Source of the DNA: Alsobacter metallidurans
GTDB taxonomy: Bacteria > Pseudomonadota > Alphaproteobacteria > Rhizobiales > Beijerinckiaceae
NCBI RefSeq assembly: GCF_014636935.1
Contig: NZ_BMES01000001.1
Span: 186,001-250,000, forward strand
DNA length: 64,000 nt
Direction of reading: 5' to 3'
This document shows, in pieces, positions 45,386 through 54,742 of this stretch (the stretch's first letter is position 1; each line of letters begins with the position of its first letter). A program made the translations under genes and the position numbers. Under the pieces are notes generated by a model. It had not been told where the DNA came from and made no database searches. It saw nothing but the letters and a program-made list of their open reading frames with translations.

Positions 45386-47656
45386 ATGAAGTTCGACACC
45401 CCCGCAGAACCCAACGCCATCGACCAGCTGAAAGTCGTCGGCCAGCCGCTCGACCGCATCGACGGCCCGATGAAGACCACCGGGCGCGCCCCCTACGCGT
45501 ATGAGCGCCACGACGTCGCGCCCAACCAGGCCTATGGCTACGTGGTCGGGTCCACCATCGCCAAGGGCAAGATCACGTCCATGGACATCGCCCGCGCGCA
45601 GGCCGCTCCGGGCGTGCTCGCCGTGGTGACGGCGCAGAACGCCGGGCCGCTCGGCAAGGGCGACATGAACACCGCCACGCTGCTGGGCGGCCCCGAGATC
45701 GAGCACTATCACCAGGCGGTCGCCCTGGTGGTGGCCGAGACCTTCGAGCAGGCCCGGGACGCCGCGCAGGCGATCCGGATCGACTATGCGCCCGCGGACG
45801 GCGCCTACGACCTCGCGGCGTCGCGCGACAAGGCCGCCAAGCCCGAGAAACTCACCGGCGGCCCGCCCGACACGGCGGTCGGCGACTTCGACGGCGCCTT
45901 CGCGGCGTCCGAGGTGCGCCTGGACGAGACCTACACGACGCCCGACGAGGCGCACGCCATGATGGAGCCGCACGCTTCCATCGCGGCCTGGAACGGCGAC
46001 GAACTCATGGTCTGGACCTCCAACCAGATGATCGCCTGGGCCAGGAAGGACATCGCCAAGACGCTGAAGCTCGCGCCCGAGAAGGTGCGGGTGAGCTCGC
46101 CCTTCATCGGCGGCGGTTTCGGCGGCAAGCTCTTCGTGCGCGCCGACGCCGTGCTGGCCGCGCTGGGCGCGCGGGCGGCCAAGCGGCCCGTTAAGGTCGC
46201 GCTCACGCGCCCGCTGATGTTCAACAACACGCCGCATCGGCCGGCCACCATCCAGCGCATCCGCATCGGCGCCTCGCGCGAGGGTCGCATCACGGCCATT
46301 GGGCATGAGAGCTGGTCGGGCGACCTGGAGGACGGCAAGCCTGACGGCGCCGTGAGCCAGACCCGCATGCTCTACGCCGGCGAAAACCGCATGACGACGA
46401 CGCGGCTCGCCGTGCTCGACCTGCCGGAAGCCAACGCCATGCGGGCGCCCGGCGAGGCGACCGGCATGATGGCGCTTGAAATCGCCATGGACGAGATGGC
46501 CGAGAAGCTGCGCCTCGACCCCGTCGAGTTCCGCATTCGCAACGACACCCAGGTGGTGCCGGACGACCCTGGCCGCGCATCGGGCAGCGATCCGCAAGGC
46601 AAGGCCCCGAGCGCCGGTGGCGACTCCAACCAGCGGCGCGCCTTTTCGCAGAGGAAACTGGTGGAGTGCCTGCGGCTGGGCGCCGACAAGTTCGGTTGGA
46701 GCAGCCGCAATCCGCAGCCCGCCAGCACGCGGCAGGATGGCCTCCTGATCGGCCATGGCGTTGCGGCCGCGTTCCGCAACAACCAGGTCGTGAAGTCTGG
46801 CGCGAGGGTGCGGCTCGACGCGCGCGGCGCCATTCAGGTCGACACCGACATGACCGACATCGGCACCGGCAGCTACACGATCATCGCCCAGACGGCGGCC
46901 GAGATGATGGGCGTCCCGATCGGGCGTGTGACGGTGCGGCTCGGCGATTCCAGCTTCCCGGTCTCGGCCGGCTCGGGCGGACAGTTCGGCGGCAACTGCT
47001 CCACCGCCGGCGTCTACGCGGCTTGCGTGAAACTGCGTGAGGAGATCGGCCGCAAACTCGGCTTCAACGCCGCCGACCTCGTTTTCGCAGATGGCGAAGT
47101 GCGCTCAGGCGGCCGCAGCGTGCCCTTGGCCGAAGCGGCGCGCGACGGCGAACTCGTGGCCGAGGACACGATCGAGTTCGGCGCCATCGCCAAGAAGTAC
47201 CAGCAGTCCACCTTCGGGGCGCATTTCGTGGAAGTCGGCGTGGACCCGTTCACGGCCGAGATCCGGGTGCGGCGCATGCTGGCGGTTTGCGCCTCCGGCC
47301 GCATCCTGAACCCCAAGACGGCGCGCAGCCAGGTCATCGGAGCGATGACCATGGGCGTCGGCGCGGCCCTGATGGAGGATCTCGTCGTCGACAAGCGCGC
47401 GGGCTTCTTCGTCAACCACGACCTTGCCGGCTACGAGGTGCCGGTGCATGCCGACATCCCGCACCAGGACGTCATTTTCCTGGACGAGACCGATCCGGTC
47501 TCCTCGCCCATGAAGGCCAAGGGCGTCGCCGAGCTCGGCATCTGCGGCGTCGCGGCGGCGGTCGCCAACGCGGTCTACAACGCTACGGGCGTGCGGGTCC
47601 GCGACTACCCGGTCACGCTGGACAAGCTGATCGAGAAGCTGCCCAGCGCGGCCTGA
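45386..47656 (+). CDS. paoC: Periplasmic aldehyde oxidoreductase, molybdenum subunit (PaoC-like)
   Basis: The catalytic molybdenum-cofactor subunit, 756 residues, near the 732 of E. coli PaoC. FIGGGFGGKLFVRAD and the NAMRAPGEATGMMALE stretch bind the pterin. GSGGQFGGN follows, and the catalytic glutamate is in MKAKGVAELGICG near the C-terminus. It binds molybdopterin cytosine dinucleotide in this family. A dedicated chaperone (PaoD/XdhC-like) is normally required, but none is encoded beside it here. The operon ends with the hairpin at 47690-47722. Confidence 0.93.
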   Translation: MKFDTPAEPNAIDQLKVVGQPLDRIDGPMKTTGRAPYAYERHDVAPNQAYGYVVGSTIAKGKITSMDIARAQAAPGVLAVVTAQNAGPLGKGDMNTATLLGGPEIEHYHQAVALVVAETFEQARDAAQAIRIDYAPADGAYDLAASRDKAAKPEKLTGGPPDTAVGDFDGAFAASEVRLDETYTTPDEAHAMMEPHASIAAWNGDELMVWTSNQMIAWARKDIAKTLKLAPEKVRVSSPFIGGGFGGKLFVRADAVLAALGARAAKRPVKVALTRPLMFNNTPHRPATIQRIRIGASREGRITAIGHESWSGDLEDGKPDGAVSQTRMLYAGENRMTTTRLAVLDLPEANAMRAPGEATGMMALEIAMDEMAEKLRLDPVEFRIRNDTQVVPDDPGRASGSDPQGKAPSAGGDSNQRRAFSQRKLVECLRLGADKFGWSSRNPQPASTRQDGLLIGHGVAAAFRNNQVVKSGARVRLDARGAIQVDTDMTDIGTGSYTIIAQTAAEMMGVPIGRVTVRLGDSSFPVSAGSGGQFGGNCSTAGVYAACVKLREEIGRKLGFNAADLVFADGEVRSGGRSVPLAEAARDGELVAEDTIEFGAIAKKYQQSTFGAHFVEVGVDPFTAEIRVRRMLAVCASGRILNPKTARSQVIGAMTMGVGAALMEDLVVDKRAGFFVNHDLAGYEVPVHADIPHQDVIFLDETDPVSSPMKAKGVAELGICGVAAAVANAVYNATGVRVRDYPVTLDKLIEKLPSAA

Positions 47657-47689
47657 CCGACAGGCGTGTGAGCGGTTTCTCTGAATATC

Positions 47690-47722
47690 ATGCGGGCGGT
47701 TCCAATCCGGAGCCGCCCGCAT
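47690..47722. terminator. Bidirectional hairpin between paoC and the binding-protein gene
   Basis: ATGCGGGCGG and CCGCCCGCAT form a 10-bp stem, extended inward by TCC/GGA pairing, in the 72-base gap between two converging genes. There is no long T-run. It probably terminates both transcripts. Confidence 0.65.
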
Positions 47723-47728
47723 TGGCGT

Positions 47729-48916
47729 TCAGGGGCTCTTCTTGCCGGCGATCTCGGTGTCCCAGATGCGGAACGCCTGCACCATCTCGGGCAGTTCGAG
47801 CGGCATCTCGACCGGAACGGACGAGATCAGGGTCGCGTATTCGGGCCGGCCGAACTCGGCCAGCGTCTTCTGGCTGTTGGCCGGCGCGGCCGTGAGGGGC
47901 ACGTTCTTCACGGACGGGCCCGGGTACAGGTAACCCTCGTCATACGCGAGCGCCTGCTGCTCGGGCGACAGCATGAACGACACGAGGTCGAGGATCACCG
48001 CCATGCGCTCGGGCGCGATGCCGGCCGGGACCGCCACGAAATGCGCGTCCGCGATGAAGTGCGTCCCCTTCAGCGCGATGGTCTTGGCCTCCTTGGGGAC
48101 GATGCCCAGCGCCCGCGGGTTGATGTCCCACCCCATGGTCGACGTGATCATGTCGCGCGAGCCGTCGCCGAGCTCCTTCATGGTCACGGCCGTGCCGGTC
48201 GGGTAGTACTCGATGCACTTGTTCAACTCCTTCAGATAGGCCCAGGTCTTGTCCCAGCCCTTGGCCGGATCCTTCGGATTGGCGTCGCCGAGCAGATACG
48301 GAACCGCCATCAGAAAGCCGCGCGCCGGACCGGAATTCGACGGCCGGGCGTAGAAGAAGCGGTTCGGGTTCTGCCGGCACCAGTCCAGCAACTCGGCCGC
48401 GGTGTTCGGCGGCGTCTTCACCCGGTCGGGCATGTATTCGAGCAGCGGACCGGACGGCGTGAACGCGATGCAGACGCCCTGGCCCTGCGTGATCGCCTGC
48501 ATGCGCTGCACGTCGCTGGAGTAGATGTCGGTCGGCTTCGGCAGCGCCGCGGCATGATCCGGGAACAGCTTGGTCCAGACCTTCTGCTCGGCGCCGGCCG
48601 AGATGGCGTCGGTGCCCACCAGCGCGATGTCGATGTCGACGCGCCCGGCGTTCTGCTGCGCCTTGAGCTTGCCCGGCAGTTCCGGCGACGGCGCCTTCGT
48701 GAAGGTGAAGCGGTTGACGAAGTCCGGCTTCGCCTTGCGATAGTTCTCGAACACGGGCTGCGTCAGCGCCAGGCTGCCGGCCGCGTCGATCACCGAGATG
48801 GTGAGCGGGGCTGCGGGCTTCGCGACCTGCGCGACGGCGCCGCGCGCCGATGTCCCGAGCACCGCCGCGCCCGCCAGACCGCCAACGAAGCGGCGTCGGT
48901 CCAAATCGTAGGTCAT
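47729..48916 (-). CDS. Extracellular solute-binding protein (spermidine/iron type), orphan
   Basis: A periplasmic binding protein of 395 residues in the family 1/PotD-like class. The leader DLDRRRFVGGLAGAAVLGTSA is a Tat signal (RRRF). The mature domain contains WTKLFPDH and the typical ARPSNSGPARGFLMAVPYLL hinge. It is the last gene on the minus strand after the ATPase, MR/MLE and RraA-like genes. No spermidine-type permease is encoded here; the only nearby permeases are of the polar-amino-acid class, which normally use the family 3 receptor at 53895. The partner and ligand are therefore unknown. Confidence 0.82.
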   Translation of the reverse strand: MTYDLDRRRFVGGLAGAAVLGTSARGAVAQVAKPAAPLTISVIDAAGSLALTQPVFENYRKAKPDFVNRFTFTKAPSPELPGKLKAQQNAGRVDIDIALVGTDAISAGAEQKVWTKLFPDHAAALPKPTDIYSSDVQRMQAITQGQGVCIAFTPSGPLLEYMPDRVKTPPNTAAELLDWCRQNPNRFFYARPSNSGPARGFLMAVPYLLGDANPKDPAKGWDKTWAYLKELNKCIEYYPTGTAVTMKELGDGSRDMITSTMGWDINPRALGIVPKEAKTIALKGTHFIADAHFVAVPAGIAPERMAVILDLVSFMLSPEQQALAYDEGYLYPGPSVKNVPLTAAPANSQKTLAEFGRPEYATLISSVPVEMPLELPEMVQAFRIWDTEIAGKKSP

Positions 48917-48949
48917 GCTTCTCCTCCCAGGCTGGTTTTGTGTTTGGCG

Positions 48950-48971
48950 CCCACCCGTCCGTGCGGGTGGG
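48950..48971 (-). other. Intra-operon stem-loop before the binding-protein gene
   Basis: An 8-bp stem CCCACCCG/CGGGTGGG with a 6-nt loop lies in the 90-base gap between the RraA-like gene and the binding-protein gene on the minus strand. It may process or stabilise the message and so set the binding-protein level apart from the genes upstream. Confidence 0.5.
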
Positions 48972-49006
48972 TCGTTTGTCGTCCAGGCGACCGGCGGGGC
49001 CGGCGG

Positions 49007-49651
49007 TCAGAACACCCGGTATTTCATGTAGGCTTCCTGCGGATCGACCCCGGCCCGGATGGCTTTCACCATCTCGCCCTCGGTCGCCATCTTGGTTTCG
49101 GCCGCCGCGATCACGTCCTCGGCGGCGGAACCGTCGATCAGAATGATGCCGTCGCGGTCGGCGAGGATCATGTCGTCGGGCTGCACGAGGTGCCCGCCCA
49201 TCGCGACCGGCTCGTTGAAGGCCTCTGCCCGCCAGGCGCAGACGATGTCGATCGGCGTGGCGTAGCGGGCGAACACCGGGAACTGCTGGTCGGAAATCGC
49301 CTGGATGTCGCGGCAGCCGCCGTCCACCACATAGCCGCGCACGCCCTTGATCTTCAGCGCCTCGGCGGAAAGCCCGCCGAACAGCGCCCGCGTGTCGTCT
49401 TGCGGCTGGCACACCACTACATGGCCGGCCGGCGACTTCGACAGCAGCCCGGCCCACTCGAACAGCGAGGTGTGCTTGTCCAGCGTCGGATCGGGCCGGC
49501 CGCGCACCGTGAAGACCGGGCCGGCGGCCTTCATGCCGGGCTCCAGCCCCAGGATCGTGCGGGGCAGGACGCGGATGCGCAGCTTCATGTCCGCCATCAC
49601 GTCGTGGATCACGGAGCTGTGGCAGGCGTGGAGGCGGTCGGCGAGGGTCAT
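49007..49651 (-). CDS. RraA-fold protein with altered catalytic motif
   Basis: A 214-residue RraA-family protein. The G-x20-R-D part of the aldolase motif is present (Gly93, Arg114, Asp115), but the acidic residue two positions on is alanine (Ala118 in GGCRDIQAIS). It may thus be an aldolase with changed chemistry, a decarboxylase, or a non-catalytic relative. Its position between an MR/MLE enzyme and a binding protein suggests work on a keto-deoxy sugar acid, many of which are cleaved by this fold. It differs clearly from the copy at 23579-24238, so the two are not recent duplicates. Confidence 0.8.
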   Translation of the reverse strand: MTLADRLHACHSSVIHDVMADMKLRIRVLPRTILGLEPGMKAAGPVFTVRGRPDPTLDKHTSLFEWAGLLSKSPAGHVVVCQPQDDTRALFGGLSAEALKIKGVRGYVVDGGCRDIQAISDQQFPVFARYATPIDIVCAWRAEAFNEPVAMGGHLVQPDDMILADRDGIILIDGSAAEDVIAAAETKMATEGEMVKAIRAGVDPQEAYMKYRVF

Positions 49652-49694
49652 TGCATATCTCTCTGTCGAGGCGGGATTGGTGGAGACGAGGCGG

Positions 49695-50813
49695 TCAGCG
49701 CAGGGCCTTGCCGTAGCGCTCCATGCTGGCCGGCAACGGCGTCGTGCTCGCGCCCGGCTGTTCGGGACGGGCGTAAACGCCGTCGCGGACGCTGATCGGC
49801 TCGGCGAAGTGGTCCTTGATCCACGGAATGTACTCCAGGATGCTGGAGGCCGGGTGGAAGTAGGAGAGGTGCACGTGCACCTGGCTCATCTCCCCCGCAT
49901 GCGGGGCGATGGGCAGGCGGTGCGCCAGCGCAAGGTCGGCGACCTGCAGGTATTCGGTGACGCCGCCCAGCCTCGTCACGTCCGGCTGCACATACGTCAC
50001 CGCCCCGGCCGCGATAAAGGCCTTGAAGGCGTCCAGCGTGTAGAGCTGCTCGCCCAGCGCCACCGGGATGGCGGTGGAGCGCGCCAGCGCGGCGTGGGAG
50101 GCGACGTCGTCGTACCAGAGCGGCTCCTCGAACCAGAACAGGTCGAGGTCGCGCGCCGCGTTGCAGAAGCGCATGCAGGTCGGCAGGTCCCACTTGCCGT
50201 TGCCGTCGATCGCGATGCGGATCTTCGGCCCGATCGCCCGGCGCACGGCCGCGAGCCGCTCCACGTCCACGGACGGGTCGTCATGCCCGACCTTGAGCTT
50301 GATGCGGGTAAAGCCTTCCTCCTCGACGGCGCGGCGGGAGTTCTCCACCAGCTGCTCGCCCGTGAAGGACAGCCAGCCGATGTCGGTGTTGTAGGCTTCT
50401 ACGCGCTCGGAGGTCGCGCCGCCGAGATATTTCCACAGCGGCACCCCCGCCCGCTTGCTGTTGAGATCCCACAGCGCCACGTCCACGGCCGCGAGCGCGA
50501 GCTGGGTGATGCCGGCGCGGCCGACCCATTGCAGCGCCGGGTGTCGCGCCAGCTTCATCCACAAGCGCCGATGGTCGCGCTCGTCCTCGCCAATCAGCAG
50601 CGGCGCGTAGCTGTCGCTGATGCAGGAGGTGACGAGCCGGTCCGACGCCAGGTGGGCGTGCGTACCCGTGAAGCCGAAGCCCTCGTGGCCGTCGTCCGAG
50701 ACGATCCGGGCGCCCACCACGCCCCAATGCGTGATGCTGTGCGTGGAATCCGAGATCGAGCTTTGCGTCAGCGGCAGGTGCAGGATGAAGGGGTGAACGG
50801 CTGTGATCGTCAT
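49695..50813 (-). CDS. Mandelate racemase/muconate lactonising enzyme family protein 1
   Basis: An enolase-superfamily enzyme of 372 residues. Catalytic bases are Lys172-x-Lys174 (TRIKLKVG). Metal ligands are Asp203 (AIDGNGKW), Glu229 in WFEEP and Glu255 (GEQL), with Asp278 and His305 (APHAGE) as the His-Asp dyad of the MR subgroup. Such enzymes abstract the proton alpha to a carboxylate, often to dehydrate sugar acids. It is the second gene of the minus-strand operon after the transporter ATPase. The neighbouring UxaA-, ADH- and SDR-type genes support sugar-acid dehydration. The precise substrate cannot be read. Confidence 0.9.
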   Translation of the reverse strand: MTITAVHPFILHLPLTQSSISDSTHSITHWGVVGARIVSDDGHEGFGFTGTHAHLASDRLVTSCISDSYAPLLIGEDERDHRRLWMKLARHPALQWVGRAGITQLALAAVDVALWDLNSKRAGVPLWKYLGGATSERVEAYNTDIGWLSFTGEQLVENSRRAVEEEGFTRIKLKVGHDDPSVDVERLAAVRRAIGPKIRIAIDGNGKWDLPTCMRFCNAARDLDLFWFEEPLWYDDVASHAALARSTAIPVALGEQLYTLDAFKAFIAAGAVTYVQPDVTRLGGVTEYLQVADLALAHRLPIAPHAGEMSQVHVHLSYFHPASSILEYIPWIKDHFAEPISVRDGVYARPEQPGASTTPLPASMERYGKALR

Positions 50814-50861
50814 GACGGCTCCAGAAAGCGGGCGGGGGAGGGGCGGGCGCAGCGCGCCGCG

Positions 50862-51608
50862 TCAGTGCAGCAGCCTCCCCAGGAAATTGCGCGTCCGCTC
50901 GTGTGTCGGGTTGGCGAAGAAGTCGGCCGGCGCCGCCTCCTCGATGATCTCGCCGCGATCCATGAACACCACCTGGTCGGCGACCTGCCGGGCGAAGCCC
51001 ATCTCGTGCGTCACGACGATCATCGTCATGCCGTCCAGCGCCAGCGCCACCATGGTGTCCAGCACCTCGCCCACCATCTCGGGATCGAGAGAGGAGGTCG
51101 GCTCGTCGAACAGCATGATCTTGGGCCGCATGCACAGCGCCCGCGCGATGGCGACGCGTTGTTGCTGCCCGCCTGAGAGCTGCGCCGGCAGCTTGTGCGC
51201 CTGCTCGGCGATATGGACCTTGGCGAGGAACTCCATCGCGCGCGCCTCGGCCTCCGGCCGGTTCTCGCCCCGCACTTTCATCGGCGCGAGCACGCAGTTC
51301 TCCAGCACGCTGAGATGCGGAAACAGGTTGAAATGCTGGAACACCATGCCGACGTCGCGGCGCAGCCGGATCAGGCTGGCGCGATCCTGCGACAGGGCGA
51401 CGCCGTCGATCACGACCGTTCCGCCCTGCAGCGTCTCCAGCCCGTTGATGCAGCGGATCAGCGTCGACTTGCCGGACCCGGAGGGCCCGCAGACCACGAT
51501 GCGCTGGCCGCGCTCAACCGACAGGTTGACGCCGTCCAGCGCCTTGAAGGTTCCGAACTGCTTGGAGGCGTTGCGAACGCTGAGCAGCGGCGCTGCTGAT
51601 CCCGACAT
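50862..51608 (-). CDS. Polar amino-acid-type ABC transporter ATPase
   Basis: The ATPase of a polar-amino-acid-family importer, 248 residues from the Met at 51608. Walker A is GPSGSGKST, the signature LSGGQQQR, Walker [17 protein letters not shown], and the H-loop VVTHEMGF. The start is supported by its fit to the family N-terminus; an upstream Met at 51668 lies inside the divergent operator region. The permeases and receptor of the same system (52459-54680) are on the opposite strand across the GntR gene, so the transporter is split between two divergent operons. Confidence 0.92.
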   Translation of the reverse strand: MSGSAAPLLSVRNASKQFGTFKALDGVNLSVERGQRIVVCGPSGSGKSTLIRCINGLETLQGGTVVIDGVALSQDRASLIRLRRDVGMVFQHFNLFPHLSVLENCVLAPMKVRGENRPEAEARAMEFLAKVHIAEQAHKLPAQLSGGQQQRVAIARALCMRPKIMLFDEPTSSLDPEMVGEVLDTMVALALDGMTMIVVTHEMGFARQVADQVVFMDRGEIIEEAAPADFFANPTHERTRNFLGRLLH

Positions 51609-51672
51609 GGCGTTTCCCGAGCACTTTATGGTTGCGCCCAATCCAGCACGACCCTCCGACACGAGCAAATAA

Positions 51673-51692
51673 AAAATTTTCTATCTTAGATA
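51673..51692. promoter_or_regulatory. AT-rich palindromes in the divergent GntR/ATPase promoter
   Basis: AAAATTTT (51673-51680) and TATCTTAGATA (51682-51692) lie side by side in the 119-base gap between the two divergent starts. They stand out against the GC-rich surroundings and are good candidates for a promoter and operator of the adjacent GntR regulator, controlling both directions. Inferred from position and symmetry. Confidence 0.45.
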
Positions 51693-51727
51693 TTGCGCTC
51701 GACGCGTCCTTGTGGCCGGATGGGCTC

Positions 51728-52384
51728 ATGAGTGGTTTCGTTCGAGCAACGCTGGCCGACCAGGCCTATCGCGAGTTGCGCTCTCGCATTCTCGGCGGGC
51801 AGCTGCAGGGCGGCGACCGGTTGTTGCCGGAAGAACTCGCGATCGAGATGTCGATCAGCCCGACTCCCATCAAGGAGGCGCTGGTCAGGCTCGAGGTCGA
51901 CGGGCTGGTTATGTCCCCGCTCCGCAAGGGCGCGGTGGTGCGCCGCTTCTCGCGGCAGGACGTCGAGGAGCTCTACGAGGCCCGCCTCCTGGTGGAGCAG
52001 AACGCCATCCGCACCGCCATGGCGCGCGGCGCTTTCACGCCGGAGCTTCTGGCCAGCCTCGACCGCACCCTCACGGAGCACGAGCGCTACGCCGGCCGCA
52101 ACACGCTGGACGACGTCGCCACGGCGCTGACCTTCGATTCCGAGTTCCACCACCAGATGGTGCTGGCGGCCGGCAACATCCTGATCGCGGACTGGCACCT
52201 GCGCGTGCTGCGCCAGACCAATACCGTGTTCGTGTTCAACGCCGGCGACTACCAGACCTCCGCCAGCGAGCACCGGGCCGTGCTGGCCTGCCTCGTGGAA
52301 GGCTCGGCCGACCGCGCCTGCGAGGCGCTGCGCAAGCACCTTGAACACAGCCGGGCGAACACGCTCGCGAACGTGAAGACCTGA
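51728..52384 (+). CDS. GntR-family regulator, FCD subfamily
   Basis: A transcription factor of 218 residues from ATG 51728 (MSGFVRATLADQAYRELRSR); an upstream in-frame Met would start in the operator region. The winged helix holds MSISPTPIKEALVRLEVDGL, and the FCD ligand domain has His-containing segments EFHHQMVLA and SEHRAVLACL with the metal-binding Asp/His pattern usual in sugar-acid-sensing members. It lies at the centre of the 47.7-59.3 kb sugar-acid island between its two divergent operons, so it likely represses both until a sugar acid is present. Confidence 0.9.
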   Translation: MSGFVRATLADQAYRELRSRILGGQLQGGDRLLPEELAIEMSISPTPIKEALVRLEVDGLVMSPLRKGAVVRRFSRQDVEELYEARLLVEQNAIRTAMARGAFTPELLASLDRTLTEHERYAGRNTLDDVATALTFDSEFHHQMVLAAGNILIADWHLRVLRQTNTVFVFNAGDYQTSASEHRAVLACLVEGSADRACEALRKHLEHSRANTLANVKT

Positions 52385-52458
52385 TCATCTGCGACGCCGG
52401 GCTTCGAGGCCCGCGCGATCCAAGAGTCCGGCGGAAACAGCCGGAACCGGGGAGGACC

Positions 52459-53130
52459 ATGTTCTACTTCGATTTCGCCGGCACGCTCTCGCGCTGGGAC
52501 GTGTTCGCGCATGCGGCCGCCTTCACGGTGGGCCTGTCCATCGCGTCCACGCTGCTGGGCCTCCTGATCGGCGTCGCCGGCGCGGCGGCGCGGCTGTCGC
52601 GGTTCCGCGCCGCCCGGGCGGTCGCGTTCTTCTATGTCGAGCTGATCCGCAACACGCCCTTTCTGGTGCAGGCCTACGTGGTCTATTTCGGCTTCCCGTC
52701 GCTCGGCCTGCGCCTCAACGCCATCACGGCCGCCGTGATCGCGCTGTCGCTCTACGCCGGCGCCTACGTCACCGAGATCGTGCGCGCCGGCATCGAGAGC
52801 ATCGACAAGGGCCAGGTGGAAGCCGCCCGGGCGCTCGGCCTGTCGCCGACGCAAACCTTCCGCCATGTGGTCCTCAAGCCGGCGCTCGCCAGCGTCTATC
52901 CGGCGCTGACCAGCCAGTTCATCCTCATCATGCTGGCGTCCAGCGTGGTCTCGACCATCTCGGTGCCGGAGCTCACCGGCGCGGCCAACGACATCCAGGG
53001 CCTCACCTTCCGCAGCCTCGAGGCCTTTTTGGTGGTGGCGGCGCTCTATCTTGTGCTCACGGCGGCGTTCAAGGGCGTCTTCAGCGCCATCGGGCACAAC
53101 GCCTTCACGTTCAAGAACGCGGCGCGGTGA
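52459..53130 (+). CDS. Polar amino-acid-type ABC permease 1
   Basis: A permease of 223 residues with about five helices. The HisM/GlnP features are ELIRNTPFLVQAYVVYFGFP and the EAA loop VEAARALGLSPTQTFRHVVL. The start has GGGGAGG at seven bases. It overlaps the next permease by four bases (GTGA). Members of this class also carry sugar acids and opines, and the flanking catabolic genes suggest such a substrate here. Confidence 0.9.
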   Translation: MFYFDFAGTLSRWDVFAHAAAFTVGLSIASTLLGLLIGVAGAAARLSRFRAARAVAFFYVELIRNTPFLVQAYVVYFGFPSLGLRLNAITAAVIALSLYAGAYVTEIVRAGIESIDKGQVEAARALGLSPTQTFRHVVLKPALASVYPALTSQFILIMLASSVVSTISVPELTGAANDIQGLTFRSLEAFLVVAALYLVLTAAFKGVFSAIGHNAFTFKNAAR

Positions 53131-53840
53131 GCGGGATGTTCCAGACCTTCTCCTGGCACCATGTCGGCTTCCTGGCGCAGGCCGGGCTGTGGACGCTGCT
53201 GCTCTCGACCGTCGCGCTGTTCGGCGGCGCCATCTTCGGCGCGCTGCTGATGCTCGCCCGCATCTCGATCTTCCCGGCGCTGCGCGGGGCGGCGGCGGCC
53301 TATATCTACGTCGTGCAGGGCATTCCGCTTCTGGTGCTCCTGTTCATCGCCTATTTCGGCGTCGCCTTCGCGGGCTTCGACGTGCCGCCGCTCGTGTCGG
53401 CCGGCGTCGCCTTCACGCTCTATGCGGCGGCGTTTCTGGGCGAGATCTGGCGCGGCTCGATCGAGTCCGTCGGCAAGGGCCAGTGGGAGGGCGCGGCGGC
53501 GCTCGGCCTCGACTGGCCGGGCACGATGCGGCACGTCGTCGTCCCGCAGGCCATCCGGGCCGCCATTCCGCCCACGGTCGGCTTCTTCGTCCAGCTGGTG
53601 AAGAACACGGCTTTGTCGTCCGTGATCGGCTTCGTGGAGCTCACCCGCGCCGGCCAGATCGTCGCCAACGCGACCTTCCAGCCGCTGAGCGTCTACCTGA
53701 CGGTCGGGGCCATGTACTTCGTCATCTGCTCCTGCCTGTCCTATCTCAGCCGCCGCCTCGACGAGCGCATGCGCGGCCAGGGCACGCGGGCCAAAGCCGC
53801 GACGGCCCAACCGGCGGCGCTCGCCGCCGCCATCCAGTAG
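53127..53840 (+). CDS. Polar amino-acid-type ABC permease 2
   Basis: The second permease, 237 residues. It opens with the HVGFLAQAGLWTLLLSTVAL helix and has the YIYVVQGIPLLVLLFIAYFG motif and the EAA-loop WEGAAALGLDWPGTMRHVVV followed by PQAIRAAIPP. The GTG at 53127 overlaps the previous stop; ATG 53136 is an alternative. It forms the channel with the previous gene and depends on the ATPase at 50862-51608. Confidence 0.9.
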   Translation: MSGMFQTFSWHHVGFLAQAGLWTLLLSTVALFGGAIFGALLMLARISIFPALRGAAAAYIYVVQGIPLLVLLFIAYFGVAFAGFDVPPLVSAGVAFTLYAAAFLGEIWRGSIESVGKGQWEGAAALGLDWPGTMRHVVVPQAIRAAIPPTVGFFVQLVKNTALSSVIGFVELTRAGQIVANATFQPLSVYLTVGAMYFVICSCLSYLSRRLDERMRGQGTRAKAATAQPAALAAAIQ

Positions 53841-53894
53841 CCAACGAAAAAGCGCGGCGCAGCCGTCGCCAAAGACGAACCAAGGGAGCGAACC

Positions 53895-54680
53895 ATGAGA
53901 ACCTTCTTGAAAGCCGCCGTGCTCGGCCTCGGCCTCGCCATCGTGTCCGCCGGCGTCGCATCGGCCCAGAACCTGCTGGACGACATCATCAAGCGCGGCG
54001 TCATCAATGTCGGCGTCAGCCTCGGCACGCCGCCCTATGGGCTGACCAACAGCTCCATGGAGCCGGACGGCTACGACGTGGAGCTCGCGAAGCTCATCGC
54101 CCGAGACCTCGGCGTGAAGATCAACATCGTCGACACGGTGGCGTCCAACCGCATCCCCAACCTCACCAGCAACAAGCTCGACCTCGTGATTTCATCCTTC
54201 TCGATCACGCCCGAGCGCGCGAAGGCGATCGCGTTCACCAACACGGTTTATGTGGACCAGCAGGTCCTGCTCGCCCCCAAGGACAACAAGTTCGCGAGCC
54301 TCGCCGACCTGAAGGGCAAGAAGATCGGCGTCACGCGCTCCACCACCAACGACATCGCGCTCACCAAGCGCGCCGTGGAAGGCACCGCCATCCAGCGCTA
54401 CGACGACGACGCCTCCACCAGCCAGGCGCTGCTGGCCGGACAGGTCGACGGCATCGTGACCAGCGGCGGCCTCGCGCAGGTCTTCAGCCAGAAGAGCCCC
54501 AACCTTGAAACCAAGTTCCCGGTCGCGAGCGCGCCCATGGGCCTCGGCATCCGCCGCGGCGAGCACGACTTCCTCCATTGGCTGAACACCGACATCTTCA
54601 TGCTCTGGACCACGGGCGAGATCCAGGCCCTGCAGAAGAAGTGGATGGGCGCCGCAAACCCCGAGTTGCCCCGCTTCTGA
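53895..54680 (+). CDS. Polar amino-acid-type binding protein
   Basis: A family 3 periplasmic binding protein of 261 residues. The signal peptide is about residues 1-25 (ending SAQ). NVGVSLGTPPYGLTNSSMEPDGYDVELAKLIARDL is the typical opening, shown here by its core GYDVELAKL. It follows GGGAGCG upstream and ends shortly before a strong hairpin. It is the receptor for the split importer. Ligand unknown; a sugar acid is plausible from context. Confidence 0.87.
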   Translation: MRTFLKAAVLGLGLAIVSAGVASAQNLLDDIIKRGVINVGVSLGTPPYGLTNSSMEPDGYDVELAKLIARDLGVKINIVDTVASNRIPNLTSNKLDLVISSFSITPERAKAIAFTNTVYVDQQVLLAPKDNKFASLADLKGKKIGVTRSTTNDIALTKRAVEGTAIQRYDDDASTSQALLAGQVDGIVTSGGLAQVFSQKSPNLETKFPVASAPMGLGIRRGEHDFLHWLNTDIFMLWTTGEIQALQKKWMGAANPELPRF

Positions 54681-54689
54681 CCCGATCAC

Positions 54690-54718
54690 GGCGGAGCCCG
54701 CTTCGGCCGGGCTCCGCC
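54690..54718 (+). other. Stem-loop after the binding-protein gene
   Basis: A perfect 11-bp stem GGCGGAGCCCG/CGGGCTCCGCC with loop CTTCGGC begins ten bases after the stop. Genes continue in the same direction 25 bases later, so it is more likely a leaky terminator or 3' stabiliser than a full stop. Confidence 0.6.
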
Positions 54719-54742
54719 ACACGCTTTCGAAGAAGGGCTCCC

